A DNA stretch of 64,000 nt, from positions 124,001-188,000 of the forward strand of contig NZ_QJSD01000003.1 of assembly GCF_003313245.1 (NCBI RefSeq), read 5' to 3'. Shown in pieces: positions 8,870 through 17,119 of this stretch; the first letter of the stretch is position 1; each line of letters begins with the position of its first letter. The notes under the pieces were generated by a model, which saw nothing but the letters and a program-made list of their open reading frames with translations, made no database searches and had not been told where the DNA came from. The position numbers and the translations under genes are program-made. The DNA is from Primorskyibacter marinus (GTDB lineage: Bacteria > Pseudomonadota > Alphaproteobacteria > Rhodobacterales > Rhodobacteraceae).

Positions 8870-10048
8870 ATGGCTGCACTTACACCGATTTCACGCAAAC
8901 CCCTGTCCTTCGTGGCACCTGTCATGGCGGCGGCGGGGGCGTTCTTCGGCATCTTCGTCGGCACGGCGAACGGATCGACCCTGCTGGGGTTCCTGATCGG
9001 CGGCGTCCTTCTTGCCGCCATCGCGGTTGTCATCATGAAGATGGATCTGCCGGAAAAACCGGTGCGGTGGGCACTGATAGTTGTCTTTGCCGTGCTGGGG
9101 TTCTTCCTTGCGGGTATTCCAAGCGCCGTGCTTGGCGGGCTTTTCGGCTGGTTTACCGGCTGGTTTGCCTACTGGCTGTACGAAGGCCGGTATCGCGCCA
9201 AGATTGCACCCTATCTGACCCCCGGACAGGTGTTGTGGCATTTCGCTTTCCGCGTCATTTGCGGTGCGATCTTCTTCTTCCTGATCACGCCCATCGTGGT
9301 CGTCATGCCGCTGAGCTTCAATGCCGAGAGCTTCTTTACCTTCACGCCTGAAATGCTGCGCTTTGACCCCGAGGGTTATTCGCTGCGCCATTATCGCGAT
9401 TTCTTCACCTCTGATGCCTGGCAGCAGGCGTTGTGGAATTCGGTGACGATTGCGCCAATGGCGACGATCCTTTCCGTGGGGTTTGGCACATTGGCGGCGA
9501 TCGGCCTCAGCCAGCCGCATGTACCGTTCCGGCGCGCGATCATGGCAATCCTGATTTCACCGATGATCGTGCCTCTGATCATCTCGGCGGCGGGGATGTA
9601 TTTCTTCTACTCGCGGATCGGGTTGCAGGGCACCTATCTGGGCGTCGTCCTGGCACATGCCGCGCTTGGCATTCCCTTCGTCATCATCACGGTCACTGCA
9701 ACGCTGGTCGGTTTTGACAATTCCCTGACACGGGCGGCGGCAAATATGGGGGCCGATCCGGTCACGACCTTCTTTCGGGTGCAGATGCCGCTGATCCTGC
9801 CGGGTGTGATCTCGGGTGGGTTGTTCGCCTTCATCACCTCGTTCGATGAAGTTGTGGTGGTGCTGTTTGTCGGCTCGGCCAGTCAAAAAACCTTGCCGTG
9901 GCAGATGTTCATCGGGTTGCGAGAACAGATCTCGCCGACGATCCTTGCGGTGGCGACCATCCTTGTGGCGATCTCTATCTGCTTGTTGACGGTTGTTGAA
10001 TTGCTGCGGCGGCGTTCCGAGCGCCTGCGCGGGATGAGCCCCGGCTAA
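8870..10048 (+). CDS. potC: Polyamine-type ABC transporter permease with N-terminal membrane extension
   Basis: 392 residues. The C-terminal 270 residues are a standard PotC-type permease with an EAA loop (RAAANMGADPVTTFFRVQMP). The first 120 residues are an added membrane region with about four glycine-rich hydrophobic segments, including AAGAFFGIFVGTANGSTLLG and IVVFAVLGFFLAGIPSAVLG. A short charged linker (EGRYRAKIAPYLTPGQ) leads into the core TM1. ATG 8870 is five bases after the preceding stop. It is the second channel half, paired with the upstream permease, and the last gene of the operon before a strong terminator. The function of the extra helices is unknown. Confidence 0.88.
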   Translation: MAALTPISRKPLSFVAPVMAAAGAFFGIFVGTANGSTLLGFLIGGVLLAAIAVVIMKMDLPEKPVRWALIVVFAVLGFFLAGIPSAVLGGLFGWFTGWFAYWLYEGRYRAKIAPYLTPGQVLWHFAFRVICGAIFFFLITPIVVVMPLSFNAESFFTFTPEMLRFDPEGYSLRHYRDFFTSDAWQQALWNSVTIAPMATILSVGFGTLAAIGLSQPHVPFRRAIMAILISPMIVPLIISAAGMYFFYSRIGLQGTYLGVVLAHAALGIPFVIITVTATLVGFDNSLTRAAANMGADPVTTFFRVQMPLILPGVISGGLFAFITSFDEVVVVLFVGSASQKTLPWQMFIGLREQISPTILAVATILVAISICLLTVVELLRRRSERLRGMSPG

Positions 10049-10067
10049 GAGCGGATAATTTCAGACA

Positions 10068-10107
10068 ACAAGGCGGGCGCATTTGGCACCCGCCTTGTTT
10101 TGTTTTC
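10068..10107 (+). terminator. Terminator of the ABC transporter operon
   Basis: ACAAGGCGGG (10068-10077) pairs perfectly with CCCGCCTTGT (10089-10098), followed by TTTGTTTT. It lies 20 bp after the last permease gene, between convergent genes. Confidence 0.85.
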
Positions 10108-10130
10108 CACTCTCACATTGTGTGGCAGAG

Positions 10131-10152
10131 GCGCCGGGTCAAAGCCCGGCGC
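10131..10152 (-). terminator. Hairpin just downstream of ilvE
   Basis: GCGCCGGG (10131-10138) and CCCGGCGC (10145-10152) form a perfect 8-bp stem five bases beyond the ilvE stop. No T-run follows on the minus strand, so it may act as an mRNA end-protecting element or a weak terminator, backed by the hairpin at 10068-10098. Confidence 0.5.
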
Positions 10153-10157
10153 GGGTG

Positions 10158-11027
10158 TCAGCTTCGCACCAGCTTTTCGTAGCTTTCGGAGATGTCGCGC
10201 GCCATTGCGCCAACCTCGAAATTGTAATCGCCGATCTGTCCCACGGGCGTCACTTCGGCGGCGGTGCCGGTCAGCCAGCATTGCTCGAAGCTTTCCAGCT
10301 CTTCCGGCATGATGTGGCGTTCATGCACGGGGATCTGACGGTCCTTGAGCATGCCGACCACGGTTTGCCGCGTGATACCGTTCAGGAAACAATCGGGCAG
10401 GGGCGTGTGGACCTCACCGTCCTTGACGAAAAAGATGTTGGCCCCGGTCGCTTCGGCCACATAGCCGCGATAGTCGAACATCATCGCGTCCGAACAGCCC
10501 TTGGCCTCGGCCGCATGTTTGGACATCGTGCAGATCATGTAAAGACCGGCGGCCTTGGCATGGCTGGGAATGGTCTCGGGCGAGGGGCGTTTCCACTTGG
10601 AGATGTCGAGCTTGGCCCCCTTCATCTTCGCGTCACCATAATAGGCACCCCACTCCCACGCGGCGACTGCCATACGCACAGGGTTTCGCGACGACGCGAC
10701 GCCCATATCTTCGCCAGCGCCGCGCCATGCGATGACCCGCACATAAGCGTCATCCCAGCCATTGGTCTTCAACACATCATATTTGGCCTGTTCGATCTCT
10801 TCGACCGAATAGGGGATCGGCATATCCAGAAGGCCGCCGGAGGTGTGCAGCCTTTCCGAATGCTTGACCGATTCGAAGATCTTGCCGTTGTAGCAACGTT
10901 CGCCTTCAAACACCGAGGACGCGTAATGCAGGCCGTGCGTCAGAATATGTACGTTGGCACCGCGCCAATCGACCAGTTTCCCATCCATCCAGATCTTGCC
11001 GTCACGATCATCATATGCTGCGGCCAT
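10158..11027 (-). CDS. ilvE: Branched-chain amino acid aminotransferase
   Basis: This 289-residue class IV PLP enzyme carries out the last step of leucine, isoleucine and valine synthesis, transferring the amino group from glutamate to the 2-oxo acids. The substrate-side motif HGLHYASSVFEGERCY is near residue 31. The PLP lysine is K158 in SHAKAAGLYM. Family motifs YVAEATGANIFFVKDG and the phosphate-binding GITRQTV follow, then TGTAAEVTPV. GGGAG precedes ATG 11025-11027. Longer frames upstream lack any signal and overlap the promoter shared with the divergent petP-like gene. It ends against a hairpin and the ABC operon terminator. Confidence 0.93.
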   Translation of the reverse strand: MAAAYDDRDGKIWMDGKLVDWRGANVHILTHGLHYASSVFEGERCYNGKIFESVKHSERLHTSGGLLDMPIPYSVEEIEQAKYDVLKTNGWDDAYVRVIAWRGAGEDMGVASSRNPVRMAVAAWEWGAYYGDAKMKGAKLDISKWKRPSPETIPSHAKAAGLYMICTMSKHAAEAKGCSDAMMFDYRGYVAEATGANIFFVKDGEVHTPLPDCFLNGITRQTVVGMLKDRQIPVHERHIMPEELESFEQCWLTGTAAEVTPVGQIGDYNFEVGAMARDISESYEKLVRS

Positions 11028-11191
11028 AGCTTGCTCCCGCTTTACCTTTTCAAATATTGCGCAGATTGCGACCGATGCGGACGTAAAATTACGCGAAAAC
11101 TGAGATTCGCTACCAGTTGGGGCTTGGAATGTCAATAAGGCTGACTTAAAATTGCCAGCAGGAAACGTGCCCTGAATGCCGGAGAACAGCC

Positions 11192-11704
11192 ATGTCGGAA
11201 ATACGAAATCTAGGCGGACAAGGGGGGGAGGCATTGCTTTATCTGACGGATGAGCAACTCCGTCAGGGCATTGAGGCGATGTTCTTCGCCTATCGGGGGT
11301 TCACAGCCGATCCTGATCGCATTTTGCAGGGAATGTCTTATGGGCGGGCGCATCATCGCGCATTGCATTTCATCCATTGCGCACCGGGAACAACGGTCAA
11401 CAATCTGCTGAACATTCTTGGCGTGACCAAACAATCGCTCAACCGGGTGTTGCGCACGCTTATTGCCGACGGTCTTGTTGAAAGCCGCGTCGGGCGCATG
11501 GACAAGCGCGAACGCCACCTGCACCTGACCGAGCAGGGCAAGGCGTTGGAGCAGAAATTGTCCGATGCCCAACGCGCCCGGATGCGTGCTGCATATCGCG
11601 ATGCCGGGCCAGCGGCGGTGGCAGGTTTCCGTCAGGTTCTTGAGGCGATGATGGACAGTGACATGCGTCACAACTACCGTGCGCTCAGGGAGGGACGCCT
11701 ATGA
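11192..11704 (+). CDS. petP: MarR-family regulator, PetP-like
   Basis: 170 residues with a MarR winged-helix core. HCAPGTTVNNLLNILGVTKQ and LNRVLRTLIADGLV form the helix-turn-helix, and RVGRMDKRERHLHLTEQG is the wing. The ATG overlaps nothing upstream; its stop overlaps the following response-regulator start by ATGA, so the two are coupled. A MarR protein directly coupled to an OmpR-type regulator is the arrangement described for petP-petR of Rhodobacter capsulatus, where the pair affects cytochrome bc1 and growth. Here no petABC genes are nearby, so the name rests on the pairing and family. Confidence 0.72.
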   Translation: MSEIRNLGGQGGEALLYLTDEQLRQGIEAMFFAYRGFTADPDRILQGMSYGRAHHRALHFIHCAPGTTVNNLLNILGVTKQSLNRVLRTLIADGLVESRVGRMDKRERHLHLTEQGKALEQKLSDAQRARMRAAYRDAGPAAVAGFRQVLEAMMDSDMRHNYRALREGRL

Positions 11705-12402
11705 GTGATCCGGACGCGCATCTGCTGATCGTCGATGATGACGAACGCATTCGCGGATTGTTGCAAAGATTCTTGGTCCGGCACGGCTTTCTCGTGACGG
11801 CCGCGCGCGATGCCGCGCATGCCCGGCGCGTCCTGTCGGGGCTGGAATTCGACCTGATCGTGCTGGATGTGATGATGCCGGGTGAGGATGGCGTCAGCCT
11901 GACGCGTGACCTGCGCAAGACGTCGCAGACGCCGATCCTGCTGCTGACCGCCAAGGCGGATACGGATGACCGGATCGCTGGCCTCGAAGCCGGGGCCGAT
12001 GATTATCTGTCCAAACCGTTTGAGCCCAAGGAATTGTTGCTGCGGATCAATGCGATCCTGCGGCGGATGCCGGAAACCGAAGCCGATGCCAAGGCACCAA
12101 AACTGCTGACTCTCGGCCCTGTCCGCTATGACATCGAACGTGGCGAGATGTGGCGTGGCGAAGATCTGGTGCGCTTGACCGCGACCGAAGCCCAGTTGAT
12201 GCGGATTTTCTCGGCCAGTCCGGGCGAGGCCGTCAGCCGTGCGCAACTGGTCGAGGATCTGGGGCGCGATCGCGACCAAAGCCAGGAACGCGCTGTGGAT
12301 GTGCAGATCACCCGCTTGCGCCGCAAGATCGAGGCTGACCCGAAGCAACCGCGTTACCTTCAGACGGTGCGTGGTGCGGGCTATATGCTGGCACCCGACT
12401 GA
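11701..12402 (+). CDS. petR: OmpR-family response regulator, PetR-like
   Basis: 233 residues. The receiver domain (about 5-118) has the acidic pair DDDE, the phospho-acceptor Asp in DLIVLDVMMPGEDG (about residue 56), and Thr/Lys in LLLTAKADTDDR and SKPFEPKE. The C-terminal winged helix (about 135-230) has RAQLVEDLG and VDVQITRLRRKIEADP. It is translationally coupled to the MarR gene by ATGA. No histidine kinase gene lies in the window, so it is an orphan regulator; in R. capsulatus PetR works with PetP without a dedicated linked kinase. DNA targets are unknown. Confidence 0.8.
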   Translation: MSDPDAHLLIVDDDERIRGLLQRFLVRHGFLVTAARDAAHARRVLSGLEFDLIVLDVMMPGEDGVSLTRDLRKTSQTPILLLTAKADTDDRIAGLEAGADDYLSKPFEPKELLLRINAILRRMPETEADAKAPKLLTLGPVRYDIERGEMWRGEDLVRLTATEAQLMRIFSASPGEAVSRAQLVEDLGRDRDQSQERAVDVQITRLRRKIEADPKQPRYLQTVRGAGYMLAPD

Positions 12403-12443
12403 TCGCCGATCCCTTGTAAGTATATGAAAAAGCGGAGGATGCC

Positions 12444-13370
12444 TTGGCCACTGCCCTGATTACCCATGCGGCCTTTCTGGAGCATGTCACACCCGAAGGA
12501 CACCCGGAGCGGGTGGCGCGGTTGGAGCATGTCCTGCACGCGCTTGAAGGGGTGGAGTTGCAGCGGGTGACCGCGCCGATGGCGGCAGAGGATGATCTGC
12601 TGCGCATCCACCCCAAGGCCTATCTGGAGGAACTGCGCGCCGCCGCCCCGGACAAAGGTCTTGCGCAACTGGACGGCGACACGTTCCTGTCGCCCGGATC
12701 GCTGGAGGCCGCGACGCGGGGCGCGGGGGCGGTTGTGCGGGCGGTGGACATGGTGCTGTCGGGCGAGGTGGCGAATGCCTTCTGCGCGATCCGGCCTCCC
12801 GGTCATCACGCGGAAAAAGACACCGCCATGGGGTTCTGTCTGTTCGGCAATGCTGCGCTGGCTGCGAAACATGCACTGGATCATCATGGACTGTCGCGTG
12901 TCGCGGTGGTGGATTTCGACGTGCATCATGGCAATGGCACGCAGGACGTGCTGTGGGATGAAAAGCGCGCATTGCTGATCACCAGTCAGCAAATGCCGCT
13001 TTGGCCAGGCTCTGGCAAGCCGGACGAAACCGGCGCGTTTGACAATGTGCTGAATGTCACGCTGGCCCCGGACACGGATGGCACCGTGATGCGCGCTGCT
13101 TACGAGTCGCAGGTCTTTCCCCGGCTGCGCGCCTTCAAGCCAGAGATGATCGTGATCTCGGCAGGGTTCGACGCCCATCGCGATGATCCTCTGGCGGGGC
13201 TGAATTGGGACACGGATGATTTCCGCTGGTTGACCCGGCAGCTTTGCGCAATCGCGGCAGAGCTTTGCGATGGCCGGGTGGTCTCGACACTGGAGGGCGG
13301 CTATGATCTTGAGGCGCTTGCGCAAAGCACCCGTGCGCATGTCGAGGAATTGCTGGAGGCAGGCAAATGA
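12444..13370 (+). CDS. Histone deacetylase family protein (HDAC-like amidohydrolase)
   Basis: This 308-residue zinc-dependent arginase/deacetylase-fold enzyme has HPERVARL near the start and the catalytic His pair in RPPGHHAE (H121, H122). The zinc-binding Asp/His are in DFDVHHGNGTQ (D159, H161), the second Asp in SAGFDAHRDDP, and EGGYDLEAL lies near the end. Bacterial members remove acetyl groups from polyamines or small amides (acetylpolyamine amidohydrolase, AcuC). The TTG start at 12444 is supported by GGAGG five bases upstream; the ATG at 12439 is out of frame. It heads a tight operon with xseB, ispA and dxs and overlaps xseB by ATGA. The natural substrate is unknown. Confidence 0.9.
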   Translation: MATALITHAAFLEHVTPEGHPERVARLEHVLHALEGVELQRVTAPMAAEDDLLRIHPKAYLEELRAAAPDKGLAQLDGDTFLSPGSLEAATRGAGAVVRAVDMVLSGEVANAFCAIRPPGHHAEKDTAMGFCLFGNAALAAKHALDHHGLSRVAVVDFDVHHGNGTQDVLWDEKRALLITSQQMPLWPGSGKPDETGAFDNVLNVTLAPDTDGTVMRAAYESQVFPRLRAFKPEMIVISAGFDAHRDDPLAGLNWDTDDFRWLTRQLCAIAAELCDGRVVSTLEGGYDLEALAQSTRAHVEELLEAGK

Positions 13371-13609
13371 GCGAAACCCCTGTGAACGAAATGAGCTTTG
13401 AACAGGCAATGGCCGAGTTGGAGCAGGTCGTGGGCAAACTGGAACGCGGCGATGTCGCGCTGGAGGATTCCATCAAGCTGTACGAACGCGGTGCCGCGTT
13501 GAAAAAACGCTGCGAGACAAAGCTGAAAGAAGCCGAGGAAAAGGTCGCGGCCATCACGTTGAACGCCGATGGCCAGCCGACGGGAACGACGCCGGTCGAA
13601 GGGCTGTAG
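13367..13609 (+). CDS. xseB: Exodeoxyribonuclease VII small subunit
   Basis: This 80-residue protein is of typical XseB length. It has the signature helices MSFEQAMAELEQVVGKLERG and LEDSIKLYERGAALKKRCE. XseB assembles with the large subunit XseA into the single-strand-specific nuclease ExoVII used in mismatch repair and DNA damage processing. The gene overlaps the upstream HDAC-like gene by ATGA and is followed with no gap by ispA (TAG then ATG), as in many proteobacteria. xseA is not in the window. Confidence 0.95.
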   Translation: MSETPVNEMSFEQAMAELEQVVGKLERGDVALEDSIKLYERGAALKKRCETKLKEAEEKVAAITLNADGQPTGTTPVEGL

Positions 13610-14527
13610 ATGTCCGGGATACGCGCACCGGGGCAACAGGACCGCGTGCCGGACACTGGTTTACTTCCGTTCAACCCTGCTTTGACGCGCGCGGCGGAAC
13701 TTGCGCAAACACAGATCGCCACATCCCTTTCGGGCCTCGACAGCGATGTGGTGCAGGCGATGCTTTATGCGGTCGAGGGCGGCAAGGCGCTGCGCGCGTT
13801 TCTTGTGGTCGAAGGTGCGCGCTTGCACGGCATGGACCGGCAGGATGCAGCACCGGCCGCCGCCGCGATAGAGGCGCTTCATGCCTATAGTCTTGTGCAT
13901 GACGATCTGCCGTGCATGGATGATGACGACCTGCGCCGCGGCAAGCCCACCGTACACCGGAAATGGAACGACACCGTGGCCGTTCTGGCGGGCGATGCGT
14001 TGCAGGCGCTGGCGTTTCAACTGGCCGCGCAATCGCCCTGTCCGGCCGAGTCTCGCGTGGCTTTGATGCACGGGCTGGCCGTCGCGGCGGGTGCGCACGG
14101 GATGGTTGGCGGGCAGGCGATGGATATTGCCGCCGAGACCGCGAAGACGCCGCTGACCCTTGATCAAACCACGCAGTTGCAGGCAGGCAAAACCGGAGCC
14201 CTGATCACTTGGTCGGCCACTGCCGGACCGGTGATGGCCGGGGCCGCGCCTGACAAGCTGCGTATCTACGGAGAATGCCTTGGCCTTGCGTTCCAGATCG
14301 CCGATGACATTCTGGATGTGATCGGTGATGCGGCGACCGTCGGCAAGGCGGTGGGCAAGGATGCGGACCGGGGCAAGGCCACCTTTGTCAGCCATCTGGG
14401 TCTGGACGGGGCGAAACGCCGCGCGCAATCCCTCGTGACCGAGGCCAGCGATGCGCTATCTGTTTATGGTGCAGCGGCGGAATGCTTGCGGGAGGCCGCA
14501 CGTTTCGTTATCTCGCGCAAGAATTGA
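13610..14527 (+). CDS. ispA: Farnesyl/geranylgeranyl diphosphate synthase
   Basis: 305-residue trans-isoprenyl diphosphate synthase. The first Asp-rich motif [11 protein letters not shown] begins at residue 97 and the second, [12 protein letters not shown], is near 225. Both bind Mg-diphosphate. The GGKALRAF region binds isopentenyl diphosphate. It condenses IPP with allylic diphosphates to make FPP (or GGPP), feeding quinone, undecaprenyl and possibly carotenoid synthesis. The ATG directly follows the xseB stop and dxs follows 23 bp later, so early and middle isoprenoid steps are co-expressed. Product chain length cannot be fixed by eye. Confidence 0.93.
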   Translation: MSGIRAPGQQDRVPDTGLLPFNPALTRAAELAQTQIATSLSGLDSDVVQAMLYAVEGGKALRAFLVVEGARLHGMDRQDAAPAAAAIEALHAYSLVHDDLPCMDDDDLRRGKPTVHRKWNDTVAVLAGDALQALAFQLAAQSPCPAESRVALMHGLAVAAGAHGMVGGQAMDIAAETAKTPLTLDQTTQLQAGKTGALITWSATAGPVMAGAAPDKLRIYGECLGLAFQIADDILDVIGDAATVGKAVGKDADRGKATFVSHLGLDGAKRRAQSLVTEASDALSVYGAAAECLREAARFVISRKN

Positions 14528-14531
14528 CACA

Positions 14532-14545
14532 AGCCTCCGGAGGCT
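14532..14545 (+). promoter_or_regulatory. Palindrome covering the dxs Shine-Dalgarno
   Basis: AGCCTCCGGAGGCT is a perfect 14-base palindrome that includes the GGAGG (14539-14543) used by dxs (ATG 14551). In RNA, AGCCT can pair with AGGCT over a CCGG loop and bury part of the ribosome site, suggesting translational coupling to ispA or a simple structural control. Confidence 0.4.
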
Positions 14546-14550
14546 CCCCA

Positions 14551-16479
14551 ATGTCGCCGAACCCTGAAACGCCGCTTCTGGATCGTGTTCACGCGCCGGC
14601 CGATTTGCATCATTTGTCGGATGCGGATCTTGCGCGTCTGGCAACGGAACTTCGTGCCGAAACGATCTCGGCTGTGTCGCAGACCGGCGGGCACCTTGGT
14701 GCGGGTCTGGGCGTGGTCGAACTGACCGTGGCGCTGCATGCCGTATTCGATGCGCCGCGCGACAAGATCATCTGGGACGTCAGCCATCAATGTTACCCCC
14801 ACAAGATCCTGACCGGGCGACGCGACCGCATGCTCACGCTGCGCCAGAAGGACGGGCTGTCGGGGTTCACGAAACGCAGCGAAAGCCCCTACGATCCGTT
14901 TGGTGCTGCGCATAGTTCGACGTCTATCAGTGCCGCGCTGGGATTCGCCGTGGCGCGCGATCTGGGCGGTGCCTGTGACACTGGCCATGGTGACGCGATT
15001 GCCGTGATCGGTGATGGCGCGATGAGCGCGGGCATGGCCTATGAGGCGATGAACAACGCAGGCCACCTGAAAAAGCGCCTGATCGTCATCCTGAACGACA
15101 ACGAGATGAGCATCGCGCCCCCCGTCGGGGCCATGTCCACATATCTCAACCGGCTTTATACCGAGGCACCGTTTCAGGATTTCAAACAGGCCGCAAAAGG
15201 CGCCGTCAGCCTGTTGCCGGAACCGTTCCGCGAAGGTGCCAAGCGCGCCAAGGACATGCTGAAAGGCATGACCTTGGGCGGCACGCTGTTCGAGGAGTTG
15301 GGCTTCAGCTATATCGGGCCGCTGGACGGGCATGATCTGGGCCAGCTTCTGCCGGTGCTGCGCACCGTCCGTCAGCGCGCCACCGGGCCGATCCTGATCC
15401 ATGTGCTGACCAAGAAGGGCAAGGGCTATGCCCCGGCAGAGGATGCATCGGACCGTGGCCATGCGCGCGCCAAGTTCGACGTTGTCACAGGCCAGCAGAA
15501 GAAATCCCCCTCCAACGCGCCCAGCTATACCAAAGTGTTTGCCGAGGCGCTGTTGCAAGAGGCTGCCGATGATCCGCGTGTCTGCGCCGTGACAGCGGCA
15601 ATGCCCGATGGCACCGGGCTGGACCTCTTTGCCGAACGCTACCCCAGCCGCTGTTTCGACGTTGGCATTGCCGAACAGCATGGCGTGACCTTTGCAGCCG
15701 GCCTTGCGGCGGGCGGTATGCGGCCGTTCTGCGCGATGTATTCGACATTCCTGCAACGTGGTTACGATCAGGTCGTGCATGACGTGGCGATCCAGCGTCT
15801 TCCGGTGCGGTTTGCCATCGACCGCGCGGGGCTGGTCGGGGCAGACGGTGCCACCCATGCGGGCAGTTACGATGTGGCCTATCTTGCCAATCTGCCCGGC
15901 TTTACCGTCATGGCCGCGGCCGATGAGGCGGAACTGAAGCATATGGTCGCCACCGCCGCCGCGCATGACGAGGGGCCGATTGCCTTCCGTTATCCACGGG
16001 GTGAGGGCACTGGCGTCGAGATGCCGGAACGCGGCGAAGTGCTGGAGATTGGCAAGGGCCGGATGATCCGCGAAGGCAAGGGCGTGGCGATCCTGTCCTT
16101 CGGCACGCGTCTGTCCGAAGTCATGTCGGCCTGCGAGGCGCTTGGCGCGCGCGGAATCACGCCCACCGTGGCAGATGCCCGCTTTGCCAAGCCGCTGGAC
16201 CGGGCGTTGATCCTGCGTCTGGCCGCAGATCACGACGCATTGATCACCATCGAAGAGGGCGCCGTGGGCGGCTTTGGCAGCCATGTCGCACAGCTTTTGG
16301 CCGAAGAGGGCGTGTTCGACAGCGGTTTGAAATATCGCTCCATGGTGCTGCCGGATGTGTTCATCGACCAATCCTCCCCCGCGGATATGTATGCCACGGC
16401 TAAGCTGAGTGCGGCGGATATTGAAGCCAAGGTGCTGTCGGTTCTGGGGGTGGGCGCGATCCGGTCGGACAGCGCCTGA
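14551..16479 (+). CDS. dxs: 1-deoxy-D-xylulose-5-phosphate synthase
   Basis: This 642-residue thiamine-diphosphate enzyme makes DXP from pyruvate and glyceraldehyde-3-phosphate, the entry step of the MEP isoprenoid pathway. Key features are [19 protein letters not shown] (conserved His near residue 45), the TPP-binding [18 protein letters not shown], the pyrimidine-domain catalytic Glu in [14 protein letters not shown], and the C-terminal transketolase domain with [12 protein letters not shown]. The length is normal for Dxs. The start is chosen at the ATG seven bases after GGAGG. It is the last gene of HDAC-like/xseB/ispA/dxs. Confidence 0.96.
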   Translation: MSPNPETPLLDRVHAPADLHHLSDADLARLATELRAETISAVSQTGGHLGAGLGVVELTVALHAVFDAPRDKIIWDVSHQCYPHKILTGRRDRMLTLRQKDGLSGFTKRSESPYDPFGAAHSSTSISAALGFAVARDLGGACDTGHGDAIAVIGDGAMSAGMAYEAMNNAGHLKKRLIVILNDNEMSIAPPVGAMSTYLNRLYTEAPFQDFKQAAKGAVSLLPEPFREGAKRAKDMLKGMTLGGTLFEELGFSYIGPLDGHDLGQLLPVLRTVRQRATGPILIHVLTKKGKGYAPAEDASDRGHARAKFDVVTGQQKKSPSNAPSYTKVFAEALLQEAADDPRVCAVTAAMPDGTGLDLFAERYPSRCFDVGIAEQHGVTFAAGLAAGGMRPFCAMYSTFLQRGYDQVVHDVAIQRLPVRFAIDRAGLVGADGATHAGSYDVAYLANLPGFTVMAAADEAELKHMVATAAAHDEGPIAFRYPRGEGTGVEMPERGEVLEIGKGRMIREGKGVAILSFGTRLSEVMSACEALGARGITPTVADARFAKPLDRALILRLAADHDALITIEEGAVGGFGSHVAQLLAEEGVFDSGLKYRSMVLPDVFIDQSSPADMYATAKLSAADIEAKVLSVLGVGAIRSDSA

Positions 16480-16482
16480 GCG

Positions 16483-17091
16483 CTACTGCGCCGCTGCCAT
16501 ACCCGCACTGACGAGGGTGACGGCAACAGCGACGACAGCGGCGGTAAACACATAGCCTGCCGCCACATAGATGCCGTCTCGTGTGACCATGCCGATGCAC
16601 AGCAGTGACACGGCGAAGGCACCGATGCTGGTGACCATCGGCAGCAATTCAAGCGGTGGCCAGGCGGCGGTGATCAGAATGATGATCACCAATGCGACCT
16701 GACGAAACGGCGATCTTGTCAGCATCCGCAGCCTGTCGCCCGTGTGTCGGTCAACCCAGCGCGCAGGTTTTTCCAGCCAGGTCAGCGCGCTTTGCAGCTT
16801 GGCGACCGACAGCCGTCTTCGCATCAGAAAATCCGGCAGCCAAAGGTGGTCGCGCCCAAAAAGATCCTGCACGGCGATCAGCATGATCAGAAGGCCACCC
16901 AAGGTGGGCAATGTCGGGATGCCTGAAAGGGGCGAGACGAGGATCAATGCGGGAATCAACATCAGCGGGGCAAAGGCGCGTTCCCCGATCTTCTGGATCA
17001 GATCGCGGACTGACATGCTGTCGACGTCGCCTTCGGGCTCCAACGTGTTCAGCAGCGCGGTGAGCGTCTGGCGAGAGGCCGTTTCAGTCAT
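16483..17091 (-). CDS. exoD: Exopolysaccharide synthesis protein ExoD family
   Basis: 202 residues with the ExoD layout. The N-terminal soluble segment has MSVRDLIQKIGERAFAPLML. Several membrane helices follow (PALILVSPLSGIPTLPTLGG, QVALVIIILITAAWPPLELL, MVTSIGAFAVSLLCIGMV, a final VAAGYVFTAAVVAVAV), with RHTGDRLRMLTRSPFR between. ExoD was described from Rhizobium mutants with altered exopolysaccharide; its biochemical role is not defined. It faces dxs tail-to-tail with only 3 bp between stops, so terminators must overlap coding DNA or be absent. Confidence 0.85.
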   Translation of the reverse strand: MTETASRQTLTALLNTLEPEGDVDSMSVRDLIQKIGERAFAPLMLIPALILVSPLSGIPTLPTLGGLLIMLIAVQDLFGRDHLWLPDFLMRRRLSVAKLQSALTWLEKPARWVDRHTGDRLRMLTRSPFRQVALVIIILITAAWPPLELLPMVTSIGAFAVSLLCIGMVTRDGIYVAAGYVFTAAVVAVAVTLVSAGMAAAQ

Positions 17092-17119
17092 GCAAGGTCT
17101 CCCGCAAGTGAAGAAGCGG

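Noticed and set aside
14464-16371. A 635-codon open frame antisense to dxs
   Set aside because: The same shadow effect; dxs is unambiguous and the reverse frame lacks any domain.
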